From contig VANK01000004.1 of assembly GCA_008682415.1 (NCBI GenBank), positions 496,001-560,000 on the forward strand: a DNA stretch of 64,000 nucleotides, written 5' to 3'. The notes beneath the pieces are model-generated. The model did not search any database. It had not been told where the DNA came from and saw nothing but the letters and a program-made list of their open reading frames with translations. Origin of the DNA: Acidobacteria bacterium AB60. GTDB taxonomy: Bacteria > Acidobacteriota > Terriglobia > Terriglobales > Acidobacteriaceae. Both the position numbers and the translations under genes were made by a program. Every line of letters starts with the position of its first letter. Position 1 is the stretch's first letter. Below, in pieces: positions 30,543 to 39,818 of the stretch.

Positions 30543-32510
30543 GTGCGGCTTGGGAATCTGGGTTGGGTGGTGATTGGTTGTGTGACTGTGGCGGCGGCGC
30601 AGACGGCGGGAGTGTCGCATATGGCGTCGGGCGGGGATCTGGCGGGGGCGCGGTCGGCGGAGTACGAGCAGGTGCAACAGCGGCTTGCGCGCGGGTGGAA
30701 TACGTGGGATGTGCACAGCGTGGCGACGCAGGTGCTGCTGCCCGAGGGGCTGGCGATTCACGTGGGAATGAAGCACAACTCCACGCTGAATGGGGATGCG
30801 TGGCTGGGCGATGCGCTGATTGGGCGTCTGGATAAGGATGCGGAGGTGGTGACGCCGGGGCCGCATGCGTGGGACGGGAGCTATACGCGGGCGGAGTTTG
30901 CGTGGAAGGGGCACAAGTGGCGCGTGGAGAGCGCGCATGATGGCGCGGACCTGGTGATGCTGGTGGCGCCGCTGGAGTCGAAGAGCGCGGTGCCGCCGAC
31001 GGTGGTGATCAGCGTCGAGGGCATTTGGAACATTCCCATTCACGCAGTGCAAGCGGCGGACATGATCACCGCCGCAAGTGACTGGGCAGACACGCCGACA
31101 ATTCACACGGTTTTTTGCACTTGCCGGGCGAATGGAACCAAATCCGATATGCGTGTGGTTATTGCGCCGGTCTTAGGTCCGTATTATGCGACCGATCTTA
31201 ATGAGCCTGTTGGAATCAGCACCGGGAAGCGCAAGGGCATCCGTGAGATTGACGCGGCCATTGAAAAGCAAAGGAAGGCCTACGAAGCATCGATCAAAGC
31301 AGCCGGGGCGAACGGGCCGCTGGTGGATGCGATTGAGACGACGCTGGGGTGGGACACGATCTACGAGCCGGAGAAGGGGCGGGTGATCTCGCCGGTGAGC
31401 CGGGTGTGGAGCGTGGGGTGGGGCGGGTATGTGCTGTTCGACTGGGACACGTTTTTCGCGGCGACGATGGCGGGGATTGGGGACAAGGACCTGGCGTACG
31501 CGAATGCTCTGGAGACGCTGCGGGAGGAGACGCCGGCGGGGTTTGTGCCGAACTATGCGCGGGCCGGGGGGTGGAAGAGCTTCGACCGCAGCGAGCCGCC
31601 GGTGGGCGCGATCACGGTGGAGGGACTGTACGAGAAGTTTCACGACCGGTGGTTCGTGGAGGACGCGTTTGCGCCGCTGCTCAAGTGGAACCGTTGGTGG
31701 GCGGAGCATCGCGATCTCGAGGGGTATCTGACGCTGGGGAGCGATGCGGAGAATGAGCCGCGGAATCCGGATGATGGATCGGCGGGGACGTGGCAGGGCG
31801 CGGTGTATGAGTCGGGTCTGGACAACGGCCCGATGTATGACGGGACGGTCTACGACGCGAAGACGCATCTGCTGGAGTACGGCGATGTGGGGGAGATGAG
31901 CCTGTACGTCGCCGACTGCGATGCGCTGGCGCGGATGGCGGATGAGCTGGGGAAGACGGCGGAGGCGAAGGAGATTCGCGAGCGGGGCGAGCGGTATCGG
32001 GCGAAGCTGAAGACGATGTGGGATGAGAAGGCGGGGATCTTCTTGAACCGCGATTTGAAGAAAGGTGAAAACAACCCACGGCTCTCGCCGACGAATTTTT
32101 ATCCGCTGCTGGCGCGGGCGGCGACGGCGGAGCAGGCGGACCGGATGGTGCGGGAGCACTTGAAGAATCCGGAGGAGTTCTGGGGGGAGTACGTGATTCC
32201 GTCAATTGCGCGGAGCGATGCGGCGTTCAAGGATCAGCAGTATTGGCGGGGGCGGATCTGGGGTCCGATGAACTACCTGGTGTACCTGGGACTGCGGAAC
32301 TATGACGGGACGGCGGCGGTGCGGCGGGAGTTTGCGGAGAAGTCGGCGGCGCTGTTCCGGAAGGAGTGGACGGAGAAGGGTCATGTGCACGAGAACTACA
32401 ACGCGGTGACGGGGACGGGGGACGATGTGACGTCGAGCGACCGGTTCTACCACTGGGGGGCGCTGCTGGGGTACGTGGCGTGGATGGAGCGGGGTGGGGA
32501 GGGGCGGTAG
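30543..32510 (+). CDS. GH63-like (alpha/alpha)6 glycosidase
   Basis: A 655-residue inverting glycosidase of the GH63/MGH type, whose bacterial members act on glucosides, mannosylglycerate or related alpha-linked sugars. A short hydrophobic N-terminus (VVIGCVTVAAAQT) is a likely signal peptide. Barrel motifs: FDWDTFFAATM, ESGLDNGPMYDG with proposed acid D427, QYWRGRIWGPMNYLVYLGL, and HVHENYNAVTG with proposed base E617. The GTG at 30543 is the first possible start, after an in-frame stop, and has only a weak ribosome site. It precedes a GH38 mannosidase on the same strand. Confidence 0.85.
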   Translation: MRLGNLGWVVIGCVTVAAAQTAGVSHMASGGDLAGARSAEYEQVQQRLARGWNTWDVHSVATQVLLPEGLAIHVGMKHNSTLNGDAWLGDALIGRLDKDAEVVTPGPHAWDGSYTRAEFAWKGHKWRVESAHDGADLVMLVAPLESKSAVPPTVVISVEGIWNIPIHAVQAADMITAASDWADTPTIHTVFCTCRANGTKSDMRVVIAPVLGPYYATDLNEPVGISTGKRKGIREIDAAIEKQRKAYEASIKAAGANGPLVDAIETTLGWDTIYEPEKGRVISPVSRVWSVGWGGYVLFDWDTFFAATMAGIGDKDLAYANALETLREETPAGFVPNYARAGGWKSFDRSEPPVGAITVEGLYEKFHDRWFVEDAFAPLLKWNRWWAEHRDLEGYLTLGSDAENEPRNPDDGSAGTWQGAVYESGLDNGPMYDGTVYDAKTHLLEYGDVGEMSLYVADCDALARMADELGKTAEAKEIRERGERYRAKLKTMWDEKAGIFLNRDLKKGENNPRLSPTNFYPLLARAATAEQADRMVREHLKNPEEFWGEYVIPSIARSDAAFKDQQYWRGRIWGPMNYLVYLGLRNYDGTAAVRREFAEKSAALFRKEWTEKGHVHENYNAVTGTGDDVTSSDRFYHWGALLGYVAWMERGGEGR

Positions 32511-32513
32511 ACC

Positions 32514-32538
32514 CGAGCTCCTAGCTTTTAGCTTTCAG
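32514..32538. repeat. Heptamer repeat (TAGCTTT-type)
   Basis: About three imperfect 7-bp units (TAGCTCC-like, TAGCTTT, TAGCTTT) lie between the GH63-like and GH38 genes, of the same class as the runs at 5927 and 17531. Confidence 0.5.
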
Positions 32539-32599
32539 CCGGCTTGCGCATTGCGGGTTGAGCCCGATAGCTTAAGATTCTTCGGGGAAAGGAATCGCC

Positions 32600-35500
32600 A
32601 TGTTTTCGAGAATGGAAACGTTACACCTGCGCCTTTGCGTTGCTTTTCTTTTGGCTGGAGCGGGGCTGTTTTCCGGGTCTGCTCGCGCACAAACCTCCGT
32701 CGAGGCCGCGAAGGTTGCGGCGGAGATCGATCGGGTCGCCTCCAACCTGCCGGCCGAGTCGCGGACGGTGATCACGCGGCTGACGCTTTTGCGGGAGCTG
32801 CCGGACGGGGGATGGAAGATGCATTCCGGCGACCTGGCACATGGCGAAGCGCCGGATCTGAACGAGTCGGGATGGGAATCGTTCACGATACCGGGCAAGG
32901 CGTCAAATGACGCGGTGTGGTTCCGGCAGACGTACACGGTGCCGGAGACGCTGGCGGGGTACGACCTGACGGGGGCGCGGATCTGGTTTCAGTTTCATGC
33001 CGAGGCGAACGGCCCGATGCCGGAGATTCTGTACTTCAACGGGCGGCGGGTGGCGCTGGGCGACGACCTGGAGCCGGTGGTGCTGTTTGACAGCGCCAAG
33101 CCGGGCGAGAAGGTGACGGTGGCGGTGAAGCTGCTGCACACGGTGGACACGAAGAGCATCCGTCCAGCGACGCTGAATATCGATTTTCCCGAGAACCGGC
33201 CGAATCCCGAGGACCTGCGCGAGGAGTTTCTGTCGGCGGCGGTGCTGATTCCCACGCTGGCGAAGGGGCATGACAGCGATTCGATGAAGACGCTGAACGA
33301 CGCCATTCATGCGGTGGATGTGAAGGCGCTGGACGCGAAGGACCAGGGCGCATTCGATACGAGCCTGAAGGCGTCGCACGGCAAGCTGGAGGCGCTGCTG
33401 CCGCTGATGCAGACGATGACGTGGCATCTGACCGGCAACTCCCATATTGACGCGGCGTGGCTGTGGCCGTGGACGGAGACGGTGGACGTGGTGAAGCGCA
33501 CGTTCCAGACGGCGCTGCAGCTGATGCACGAGTATCCCAAGTACACGTATACGCAGAGCGCGGCGGCCTACAACGAGTGGATGGCGCAGAAGTATCCCGA
33601 CACGAATGCGGAGATCAAGAAGCGCATCGAGGAGGGCCGCTGGGAGATTGTGGGCGGGATGTGGGTGGAGCCCGACCTGAACATGCCAGACGGGGAGAGC
33701 CTGGTGCGGCAGCTGCTGGTGGGCAAGCGCTGGTACAAGCAGGCGTACGGCGTGGATGTGCGCATCGGGTGGAATCCGGATTCGTTTGGGTACACGTGGC
33801 AGCTTCCGCAGATCTACAAGAAGAGCGGAGTGGATTATTTCGTGACGCAGAAGATGACGTGGAACGACACGAACCAGCTGCCGTTCAAGCTGTTCTGGTG
33901 GGAGTCGCCGGACGGGTCGAAGGTGCTGGCGTATTTTCCGCATGACTATGCCAACAACAACCTGAGCCCGATGCGGCTGGCGGCGGACACGGCGCAGGCG
34001 CGGGAGCGGGCGCCCGGCATGCAGGAGTTCATGGACCTGTACGGCATTGGCGATCACGGCGGCGGCCCGACGCGCGCGGTTCTGGACCAGGGCCTGCATT
34101 GGGCGGACGCTTCGACTCCGGCGAAGGTGATGCCGAAGATGCAGTTCGGGATCGCGCAGACGTTCTTCTCGAGCATCGAGAAGCAGGTTGCGCCGGAGAG
34201 CAAGGAGTGGAACTACCAGTCGATGGCCAAGGGCTATGAGCCTCCGGCCGATGTCGCGGGCAAGGTAGCGATTCCCACCTGGAAGAGCGAGATGTACTTC
34301 GAGTATCACCGCGGGGTAATGACCACGCAGGCGAACCACAAGAAGAATATGCGCAACAGCGAAGAGCAGGTGCTGAACGCGGAGAGGTGGGCTTCTCTTG
34401 CCTGGCTCGACGGGCGCAAGTACCCGGGCGAGGAGCTGACGGAGGACTGGAAGAAGGTGCTGTTCAACCAGTTCCACGATCTGGCGGCGGGATCGGGCAT
34501 CGGGATCATCTACAAGGACGCGCAGAAGGATTATGACGTGGTGCGCTGGTCGACGAACGAGATCCGCGACAAGTCGCTGGCCACGGTGGATGAGCGGGTG
34601 AACACTGCTGCCCCCGGGCAGGCGGCGGGCAGCGGGATTCCCGTGGTGATTCACAACCCGATGGGCTGGGAGCGCTCGGGCGAGGTGGAGGCGCACGTGA
34701 TCGGCGTGAAGGGCCCGGTGGGCGCGACGGGTGCGCAGGTGGTGGACTCGAAGACCGACGCTGCCGGCGTGGGCGCCGAGGTACGGCTGCACGTGCTGAA
34801 GGTGCCGGCGTTCGGCTACAAGGTTGTGTGGGTCGGCGGCAGGGCAGCGGCGCCGAAGAGCGATGCCGAAGCCAAGGAGAGCGGCAACACGATCACACTG
34901 GAGAACGACACGCTGCGGCTGACGGTGGACAAGGGCACGGGCTGCATCACCAGCCTGTTCCAGAAGAAGACGCAGTTTGAGACGCTGGCGTCCGGCGCGT
35001 GCGGGAACCAGCTGCAGTTCTTCAAGGACAACCCGAAGGACTACGACGCGTGGAATATCGATCCGGGAACGCTGGATGTGGCGCCGATGACGATCGATCG
35101 GGCGGACGCGGTGGAGCTGTTGAAGACGGCCGAGCCGGGCATCCGGGTGACGCGTCACTGGCAGGAGTCGAAGTTCGTGCAGACGCTGAGTCTCTCCGCC
35201 GAGGGCGACATGGTGGATGTGGAGAACGAGATCGACTGGCATGAGACGCACATCCTGCTGAAGGATGCGTTTGCGCTGGCGGCGTCGGGGCCGTTTGCGA
35301 CGTACGAGATTCCGTATGGGAGCATCGAGCGCCCGACGACACGGAATAACTCGTGGGAGAAGGCGCAGTTCGAGGTTCCGGCGATGCGCTGGGCCGATCT
35401 GGGGGATGAGAAGCACGGGCTCTCGATCATCAACCGGACCAAGTACGGGTATGACGCGGCGGGGAACCTGCTGCGGCTGACGCTGCTGCGGTCGCCCACG

Positions 35501-35953
35501 TGGCCTGATCCGGAGGCGGATCGCGGGCATCATCATTTCCACTTCGCGCTGTATCCGCATGCGGGAACGTGGAAGGAAGCGATGACGGTGCGGCATGGGT
35601 GGGAGTACAACTACCCGCTGACCGCAAATGTCACCACGGCGCACGCGGGACCGCTGCCGGCGGAGCACTCGTTTGCTTCAGTGACGCCGGAGAACGTGGT
35701 GCTGACGGCGGTGAAGAAGGCCGAGGATGCGAAGGGGCTGATCTTCCGCGTGTACGAGTGGGCCGGGAAGGATGCCACGGTTTCGTTCCATGTGCCGCCG
35801 GGGGCGAAGAGCGCGACGGTGACGAACCTGATGGAGTCACCCGATGGGTCGCCGCTGGAAGTTACCGGCGACGTCGTGAAGGCGCCAATCAAGCCCTATG
35901 AGATTCTCACGGTGCGGGTGGACTATCCGGAGGGAGGACCGAAGGAACAGTAG
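32600..35953 (+). CDS. Alpha-mannosidase, GH38, exported
   Basis: An 1117-residue GH38 mannosidase removing alpha-mannose from glycans with retention. It has a signal peptide (about 5-30) and a jelly-roll-like N-terminal domain (about 60-200). The catalytic domain has Zn ligands in GNSHIDAAWLWPW (H282, D284) and the nucleophile in GWNPDSFGY (D394). The helical and C-terminal beta domains follow (LRLTVDKGTGCITSLFQKK; LRSPTWPDPEADRGHHHFHF). AAAGGA precedes the ATG by 8 bp. With the GH63-like gene upstream it forms a probable alpha-glycan degradation pair. Confidence 0.94.
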   Translation: MFSRMETLHLRLCVAFLLAGAGLFSGSARAQTSVEAAKVAAEIDRVASNLPAESRTVITRLTLLRELPDGGWKMHSGDLAHGEAPDLNESGWESFTIPGKASNDAVWFRQTYTVPETLAGYDLTGARIWFQFHAEANGPMPEILYFNGRRVALGDDLEPVVLFDSAKPGEKVTVAVKLLHTVDTKSIRPATLNIDFPENRPNPEDLREEFLSAAVLIPTLAKGHDSDSMKTLNDAIHAVDVKALDAKDQGAFDTSLKASHGKLEALLPLMQTMTWHLTGNSHIDAAWLWPWTETVDVVKRTFQTALQLMHEYPKYTYTQSAAAYNEWMAQKYPDTNAEIKKRIEEGRWEIVGGMWVEPDLNMPDGESLVRQLLVGKRWYKQAYGVDVRIGWNPDSFGYTWQLPQIYKKSGVDYFVTQKMTWNDTNQLPFKLFWWESPDGSKVLAYFPHDYANNNLSPMRLAADTAQARERAPGMQEFMDLYGIGDHGGGPTRAVLDQGLHWADASTPAKVMPKMQFGIAQTFFSSIEKQVAPESKEWNYQSMAKGYEPPADVAGKVAIPTWKSEMYFEYHRGVMTTQANHKKNMRNSEEQVLNAERWASLAWLDGRKYPGEELTEDWKKVLFNQFHDLAAGSGIGIIYKDAQKDYDVVRWSTNEIRDKSLATVDERVNTAAPGQAAGSGIPVVIHNPMGWERSGEVEAHVIGVKGPVGATGAQVVDSKTDAAGVGAEVRLHVLKVPAFGYKVVWVGGRAAAPKSDAEAKESGNTITLENDTLRLTVDKGTGCITSLFQKKTQFETLASGACGNQLQFFKDNPKDYDAWNIDPGTLDVAPMTIDRADAVELLKTAEPGIRVTRHWQESKFVQTLSLSAEGDMVDVENEIDWHETHILLKDAFALAASGPFATYEIPYGSIERPTTRNNSWEKAQFEVPAMRWADLGDEKHGLSIINRTKYGYDAAGNLLRLTLLRSPTWPDPEADRGHHHFHFALYPHAGTWKEAMTVRHGWEYNYPLTANVTTAHAGPLPAEHSFASVTPENVVLTAVKKAEDAKGLIFRVYEWAGKDATVSFHVPPGAKSATVTNLMESPDGSPLEVTGDVVKAPIKPYEILTVRVDYPEGGPKEQ

Positions 35954-35976
35954 CGTTTTTCAGGAAGCAGGACAGA

Positions 35977-36007
35977 AGCGGCGGGGCTTGGGCCTCGCCG
36001 CTTTTTT
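35977..36007 (+). terminator. Rho-independent terminator after the GH38 gene
   Basis: An 11-bp GC-rich stem (starting AGCGGCG, returning CGCCGCT) with a TTGG loop is directly followed by a T6 run, 24 bp after the GH38 stop codon. Confidence 0.85.
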
Positions 36008-36463
36008 GCGCGCGCGCAGACATTCCGAGAGCAGTGTTTCGAGTGTTTGCACGCTGACGATAGTACCGTGACCACAGTCACATATTTCCTGCTGGGCAAG
36101 GAGCAGAGTGTTGGTGTTTGCGGGAAAGCGCATTGCGGGGAGTGACAAAGAGCGCAGGGTTTCGCAGCGATGGAAGAGATTCTCCGTGTGCCGCTTATTT
36201 TGACTGTCTGCCTTATTGCCGGTTCTCTCGGGCTAGAGCACATGGAGGACGACCTGGTGGGCCGTTTAAGGCCATACATATCCTGGGGAGCCCACGGTCC
36301 ATCGATTAACGATAGATATGGTCTCTGGTGCAGTATCCAGGCCCGGGCCGGGAGCAAGAAGCCGGTCCGGGCTTTGGTGTTTCCGGGGCCTGGCTATGGG
36401 GAGTGGGGGTAATTCGGTCTGGGGTATTCGTGGGCTTTGGTATTCTGAAAATCGGAGCTCGCG
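36008..36463. other. Gene-poor stretch upstream of the 37-aa ORF
   Basis: About 455 bp. An 80-codon frame at 36170-36412 begins with a hydrophobic segment (VPLILTVCLIAGSLGL) but lacks a ribosome site and a convincing remainder, so it is not called. No RNA or repeat recognised. Confidence 0.4.
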
Positions 36464-36577
36464 ATGGATATTACTTCCCCGTTCGTAGTGGTGTTGACGA
36501 TAGTTGCGGTGTTCGCCGTTTGCATCCTCTGGGGTACCAGCACCAAGGAAGACGGCTCGGAGCACCACGGCCACTAG
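36464..36577 (+). CDS. Single-helix membrane peptide (37 aa)
   Basis: A 37-residue ORF starting MDITSPF with one hydrophobic helix (VVVLTIVAVFAVCILWG, about 8-24) and a charged, His-rich cytoplasmic-type tail (KEDGSEHHGH). A GGAGC lies 7 bp before the ATG. It precedes a lipoprotein gene by 136 bp on the same strand. Function unknown. The clean helix plus polar tail argues for a real small protein. Confidence 0.5.
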   Translation: MDITSPFVVVLTIVAVFAVCILWGTSTKEDGSEHHGH

Positions 36578-36713
36578 GCTGCATCCGGGTTCTGCCCTCA
36601 CGTCCTCCATTCGTGATAGAAAGAAGTCGCCCCGCCCAGCGCGCGCACCGCGGGTTCCGGAAGGAACCGCGCCGGCGCAGCGTGCGTATGGCATGGGGGA
36701 GAGGGTAATTCCC

Positions 36714-37331
36714 ATGACGCAGAAGTCGATTTGCCTGATTGCCGTTTCGCTTGCTTTGGCCGGAGGTCTTGCGGGGTGCCGCGTGCACGTGGACAAGGGA
36801 GCGAACGGAGAGGACAAGACGGTCCAGGTGGACACGCCGTTTGGCGGAGTGCATGTGAACACGGACCAGGTTTCCGCAGCCGACCTGGGACTGCCGCTGT
36901 ATCCGGGGGCGGAACAGGTGACGAACGACGACAAGCACAAGTCGGCGGACGTGCACCTGGGATTTGGCGAATGGCAGCTGCGGGTGCGGGCGGTGAACTA
37001 TGAGACTACCGACAGCAAGGAGCAGGTGGCGGCGTTCTACAAGAAGGCGCTGGGCCGCTATGGGGATGTGCTGACCTGCGAGAACAAGACGGCAGTGGGA
37101 ACGCCGGCAGTGACGCAGGAGGGGTTGACGTGCGCGGACGACGGCAACCGGTCGACGGTGCATGTGGACAGCCAGGACTTTGGCACGAAGGACGATCTGC
37201 AGCTGAAGGCGGGTTCGAAGCGGCACCAGCACATTGTGGGATTTGAGAAGGGCAAAGGCGGCAAGACGGTGTTCGCGCTGGTGGCGCTGGATCTGCCGGC
37301 GGGGTCGGAGAAGAGCGCGAAGACCGACTGA
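36714..37331 (+). CDS. Hypothetical lipoprotein
   Basis: A 205-residue lipoprotein: signal peptide and lipobox ALAGGLAGC with the modified Cys at about residue 22. A beta-rich domain follows with LGLPLYPGAEQVTNDDKHKS (about 62-81) and a helix YETTDSKEQVAAFYKKALG, typical of a common bacterial family of unknown function. The ATG at 36714 has GGGGGAGAGG spaced well; the more upstream in-frame starts would bury the lipobox. A strong terminator follows at 37358. Confidence 0.8.
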   Translation: MTQKSICLIAVSLALAGGLAGCRVHVDKGANGEDKTVQVDTPFGGVHVNTDQVSAADLGLPLYPGAEQVTNDDKHKSADVHLGFGEWQLRVRAVNYETTDSKEQVAAFYKKALGRYGDVLTCENKTAVGTPAVTQEGLTCADDGNRSTVHVDSQDFGTKDDLQLKAGSKRHQHIVGFEKGKGGKTVFALVALDLPAGSEKSAKTD

Positions 37332-37357
37332 TTCAGAGCGCGCCCGAAGAAGGAGAG

Positions 37358-37383
37358 GGGCAGCCGCGCGGCTGCCCTTTTTC
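37358..37383 (+). terminator. Rho-independent terminator
   Basis: A perfect 10-bp palindromic stem (GGGCAGCCGC/GCGGCTGCCC) ends in five T, 27 bp after the lipoprotein stop codon. Confidence 0.9.
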
Positions 37384-37459
37384 GTGGGCGGCGGTCGCAG
37401 AGATGACCTACAATCAGCCCCAGTAGAAGCACCATTTCCCAATCCTGGAGCCGATATTG

Positions 37460-39238
37460 ATGCACGTTCTGCCGCTTCGTTGTGTTCTTTGTGTCTCTTT
37501 GGCTGCCGCAGTGACTCTGCATGCGGCGGACAAGCCCAAGGCCGCACCGGCCGCGCCCGCGGCAACCGATCCGTATGCCGAGGTACAGCCAGCCACGGAG
37601 AACCTGGACCTGGCGATGTATCAGCGGATTCGGGAGGAAGGCCTGACGCACTCGCACGTGATGGAGTTTGCGAGCGCGTTGAGCGATGGCATTGGGCCGC
37701 GACTGACGGCGTCGCCAAATGCGAAGAAGGCGAACGAGTGGACGCGGGATACGCTGACGAAGATCGGGCTGGAGAACGCGCACCTGGAGGACTGGGGCGA
37801 GTTCGGCATGGGCTGGCAGCAGCTGAACACGTGGGCGCGGATGGTGACGCCCGATACGGCGGTGCTGCTGGTGCAGGCGACGCCGTGGTCGCCCTCGACG
37901 AGCGGGCCGGTGACGGGGGACGTGGTGGCGGTGACCATCCAGGACGAGAAGGACTTTGACAAGTACAAGGGCAAGCTGGAGGGCAAAGTAGTGCTGTTCG
38001 GCGCCATGCGCGATGTGCCCCCAGTGGATAAGGCGCTGTTTACGCGCTACACGGAGAAGGAGCTGGAGGACCTGGCGGAGTTTCCGGTGAACGCGAGTGC
38101 GGCGGGGATTCCGCCGGAGATGCAGGCGCGGTTGCGGGAGCGGATGGAGCGGTTCCGCATGATCGACAAGATTGCGCAGTTCTTTGCCGATGAGAAGGTG
38201 GCGGCGGTGATTGAGCCGAGCCGCGGAGCTCCGGATGGGGGAGGATCGGGGGGAACGTTCTTCGATGACAACGGGGCCACGCTGGGCCGCACGCCCTATC
38301 TTGCGGACAAGAAGGTGAAGGTGCCGGTGGTGGTGGCGGCGATCGAAAGCTATGGGCGGCTCTACCGGCTGACGCAGGCTCATGCGCCGTGCACGGTGGA
38401 GATCAATGTGGAGACGAAGTTCACGGGTGATCACGAGCACGGGTACAACACGGTGGCGGAGATTCCGGGGACGGATCCCAAGCTGAAGGACCAGGTGGTG
38501 ATGCTGGGTGGGCACCTGGACAGCTGGATTGCGGGCACGGGGGCGACGGATAACGGCGCGGGCACGATTGTGGCGATGGAGGCGGTGCGGATTTTGAAGA
38601 CGCTGGGCGTGAAGCCGCGGCGGACGATTCGCATTGCGCTGTGGACGGGCGAGGAGCAGGGGCTGTTCGGATCGAAGGGATATGCCACGGAGCATTTTGG
38701 GTCGGCGAAGACCGCCACGACGCCGGATCAGATGCAGCTGCCGGAGTTCATGCGGCGGGCGACGGGGCCGCTGGAGGTGAAGCCGGAGCAGAAGCTGATC
38801 TCCGGGTACTTCAACGTGGATAACGGGAGCGGGAAGATTCGCGGGGTGTATACGCAGGGAAATGCGGCGATCGCGCCGATCTTCGCGCAGTGGATTGCGC
38901 CGCTGAAGGACCTGGGCGTGACCACGATTACCAACCGGAACACCGGCGGGACCGATCACCTGAGCTTCGACGCGGTGGGGATTCCGGGGTTCCAGTTCAT
39001 CCAGGATGAATTGGATTATGAGACGCGGACCCACCACTCCAACGAGGACGTGTACGAGCGGCTGCAGTCGGCGGATCTGAGGCAGATTGCGACGGTAGAG
39101 GCGATCTTTGTGTACAACGCGGCGCAGCGCGACCAGATGCTGCCGCGGAAGCCGCTGCCGAATCCGGAGCAGGAGCAGAAGCTGCGCGAGGCTCTGCCGG
39201 GGATCTTTCCGGGAGCGGCTGCGCCGGAGCAAAAGTAG
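37460..39238 (+). CDS. Secreted M28-family metallopeptidase
   Basis: A 592-residue zinc aminopeptidase-like protein with a signal peptide (about 1-21). It has an inserted protease-associated domain (about 120-310) and the M28 core: GGHLDSWIAGTGATDNGAGT with Zn ligands H and D (about 351-370), WTGEEQGLFGSKGY with the catalytic Glu, and GGTDHLSFDAVGIPGF near the end. Peptidases of this type release N-terminal amino acids in the periplasm. ATG 37460 is preferred over the TTG immediately before it. Length fits the PA-domain M28 group. Confidence 0.92.
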   Translation: MHVLPLRCVLCVSLAAAVTLHAADKPKAAPAAPAATDPYAEVQPATENLDLAMYQRIREEGLTHSHVMEFASALSDGIGPRLTASPNAKKANEWTRDTLTKIGLENAHLEDWGEFGMGWQQLNTWARMVTPDTAVLLVQATPWSPSTSGPVTGDVVAVTIQDEKDFDKYKGKLEGKVVLFGAMRDVPPVDKALFTRYTEKELEDLAEFPVNASAAGIPPEMQARLRERMERFRMIDKIAQFFADEKVAAVIEPSRGAPDGGGSGGTFFDDNGATLGRTPYLADKKVKVPVVVAAIESYGRLYRLTQAHAPCTVEINVETKFTGDHEHGYNTVAEIPGTDPKLKDQVVMLGGHLDSWIAGTGATDNGAGTIVAMEAVRILKTLGVKPRRTIRIALWTGEEQGLFGSKGYATEHFGSAKTATTPDQMQLPEFMRRATGPLEVKPEQKLISGYFNVDNGSGKIRGVYTQGNAAIAPIFAQWIAPLKDLGVTTITNRNTGGTDHLSFDAVGIPGFQFIQDELDYETRTHHSNEDVYERLQSADLRQIATVEAIFVYNAAQRDQMLPRKPLPNPEQEQKLREALPGIFPGAAAPEQK

Positions 39239-39314
39239 GGCTGCAGAAGAAGGCGGCGCTGAAGAGGCGAGCGGCGTTCCCGGCGGGGAACGCCGTCTGC
39301 TTTGCTGCTAAGGA

Positions 39315-39698
39315 TCAGGCGGCGGTGTCCTCATCGATTTTGCGCTCGCCGAACTCTTCGTTGCGGGGCTCATCGATGCTGCCCTCGACGACGGGTTCAA
39401 TTTCAGCCACGGTGTTGTCGGGGTTGTGACGGCGCATGACCCTGCTGGTGTCGTCGCGGCCGGGGGTCACGCTGACGGCGCCGCGGTCACCGTAGTCCTC
39501 GCCGACCTCGGTGATTGCTTCGATACGTTCGCGGGCGAGGTCGTCGCCGATGCGGCCGGTGCCGTCGACGTCGAGGTTGGCGTCGTCATCGACGGCTTCG
39601 TCGCCATCCTGCAGGAGATTGACCTCGAGCGCATCGATCTCCTCGTCTGTGGATGCCCTTAACTTGTCGATTTCGTTCTGTTCGGATCGCTGTGCCAT
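39315..39698 (-). CDS. Acidic hypothetical protein (127 aa)
   Basis: A highly acidic, probably disordered protein of 127 residues (GDDLARERIEAITEVGEDYG, about 50-70; KIDEDTAA at the end). ATG 39698 has GGAGAAGGG spaced well; the longer frame adds a basic stretch that reads as non-coding. No family recognised and no membrane segment. It converges on the M28 gene. Confidence 0.6.
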   Translation of the reverse strand: MAQRSEQNEIDKLRASTDEEIDALEVNLLQDGDEAVDDDANLDVDGTGRIGDDLARERIEAITEVGEDYGDRGAVSVTPGRDDTSRVMRRHNPDNTVAEIEPVVEGSIDEPRNEEFGERKIDEDTAA

Positions 39699-39818
39699 CT
39701 GCTTCCCTTCTCCGTACTTCCTCCGCCGTCCCGAACCCAATGGGCGGGACCGGCGGAGAGGTCAGAGGGATGAGATGCCGATCGGCAGCGGGCCGTTGGA
39801 GACGGCGTCAGAAGGCGG

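Noticed and set aside
32903..35668. 921-codon frame opposite the GH38 gene
   Set aside because: Arg/Leu/His-rich antisense artefact without motifs or ribosome site.
36170..36412. 80-codon ORF with a hydrophobic start
   Set aside because: No ribosome site, and the second half is uninformative; not enough to call a gene.
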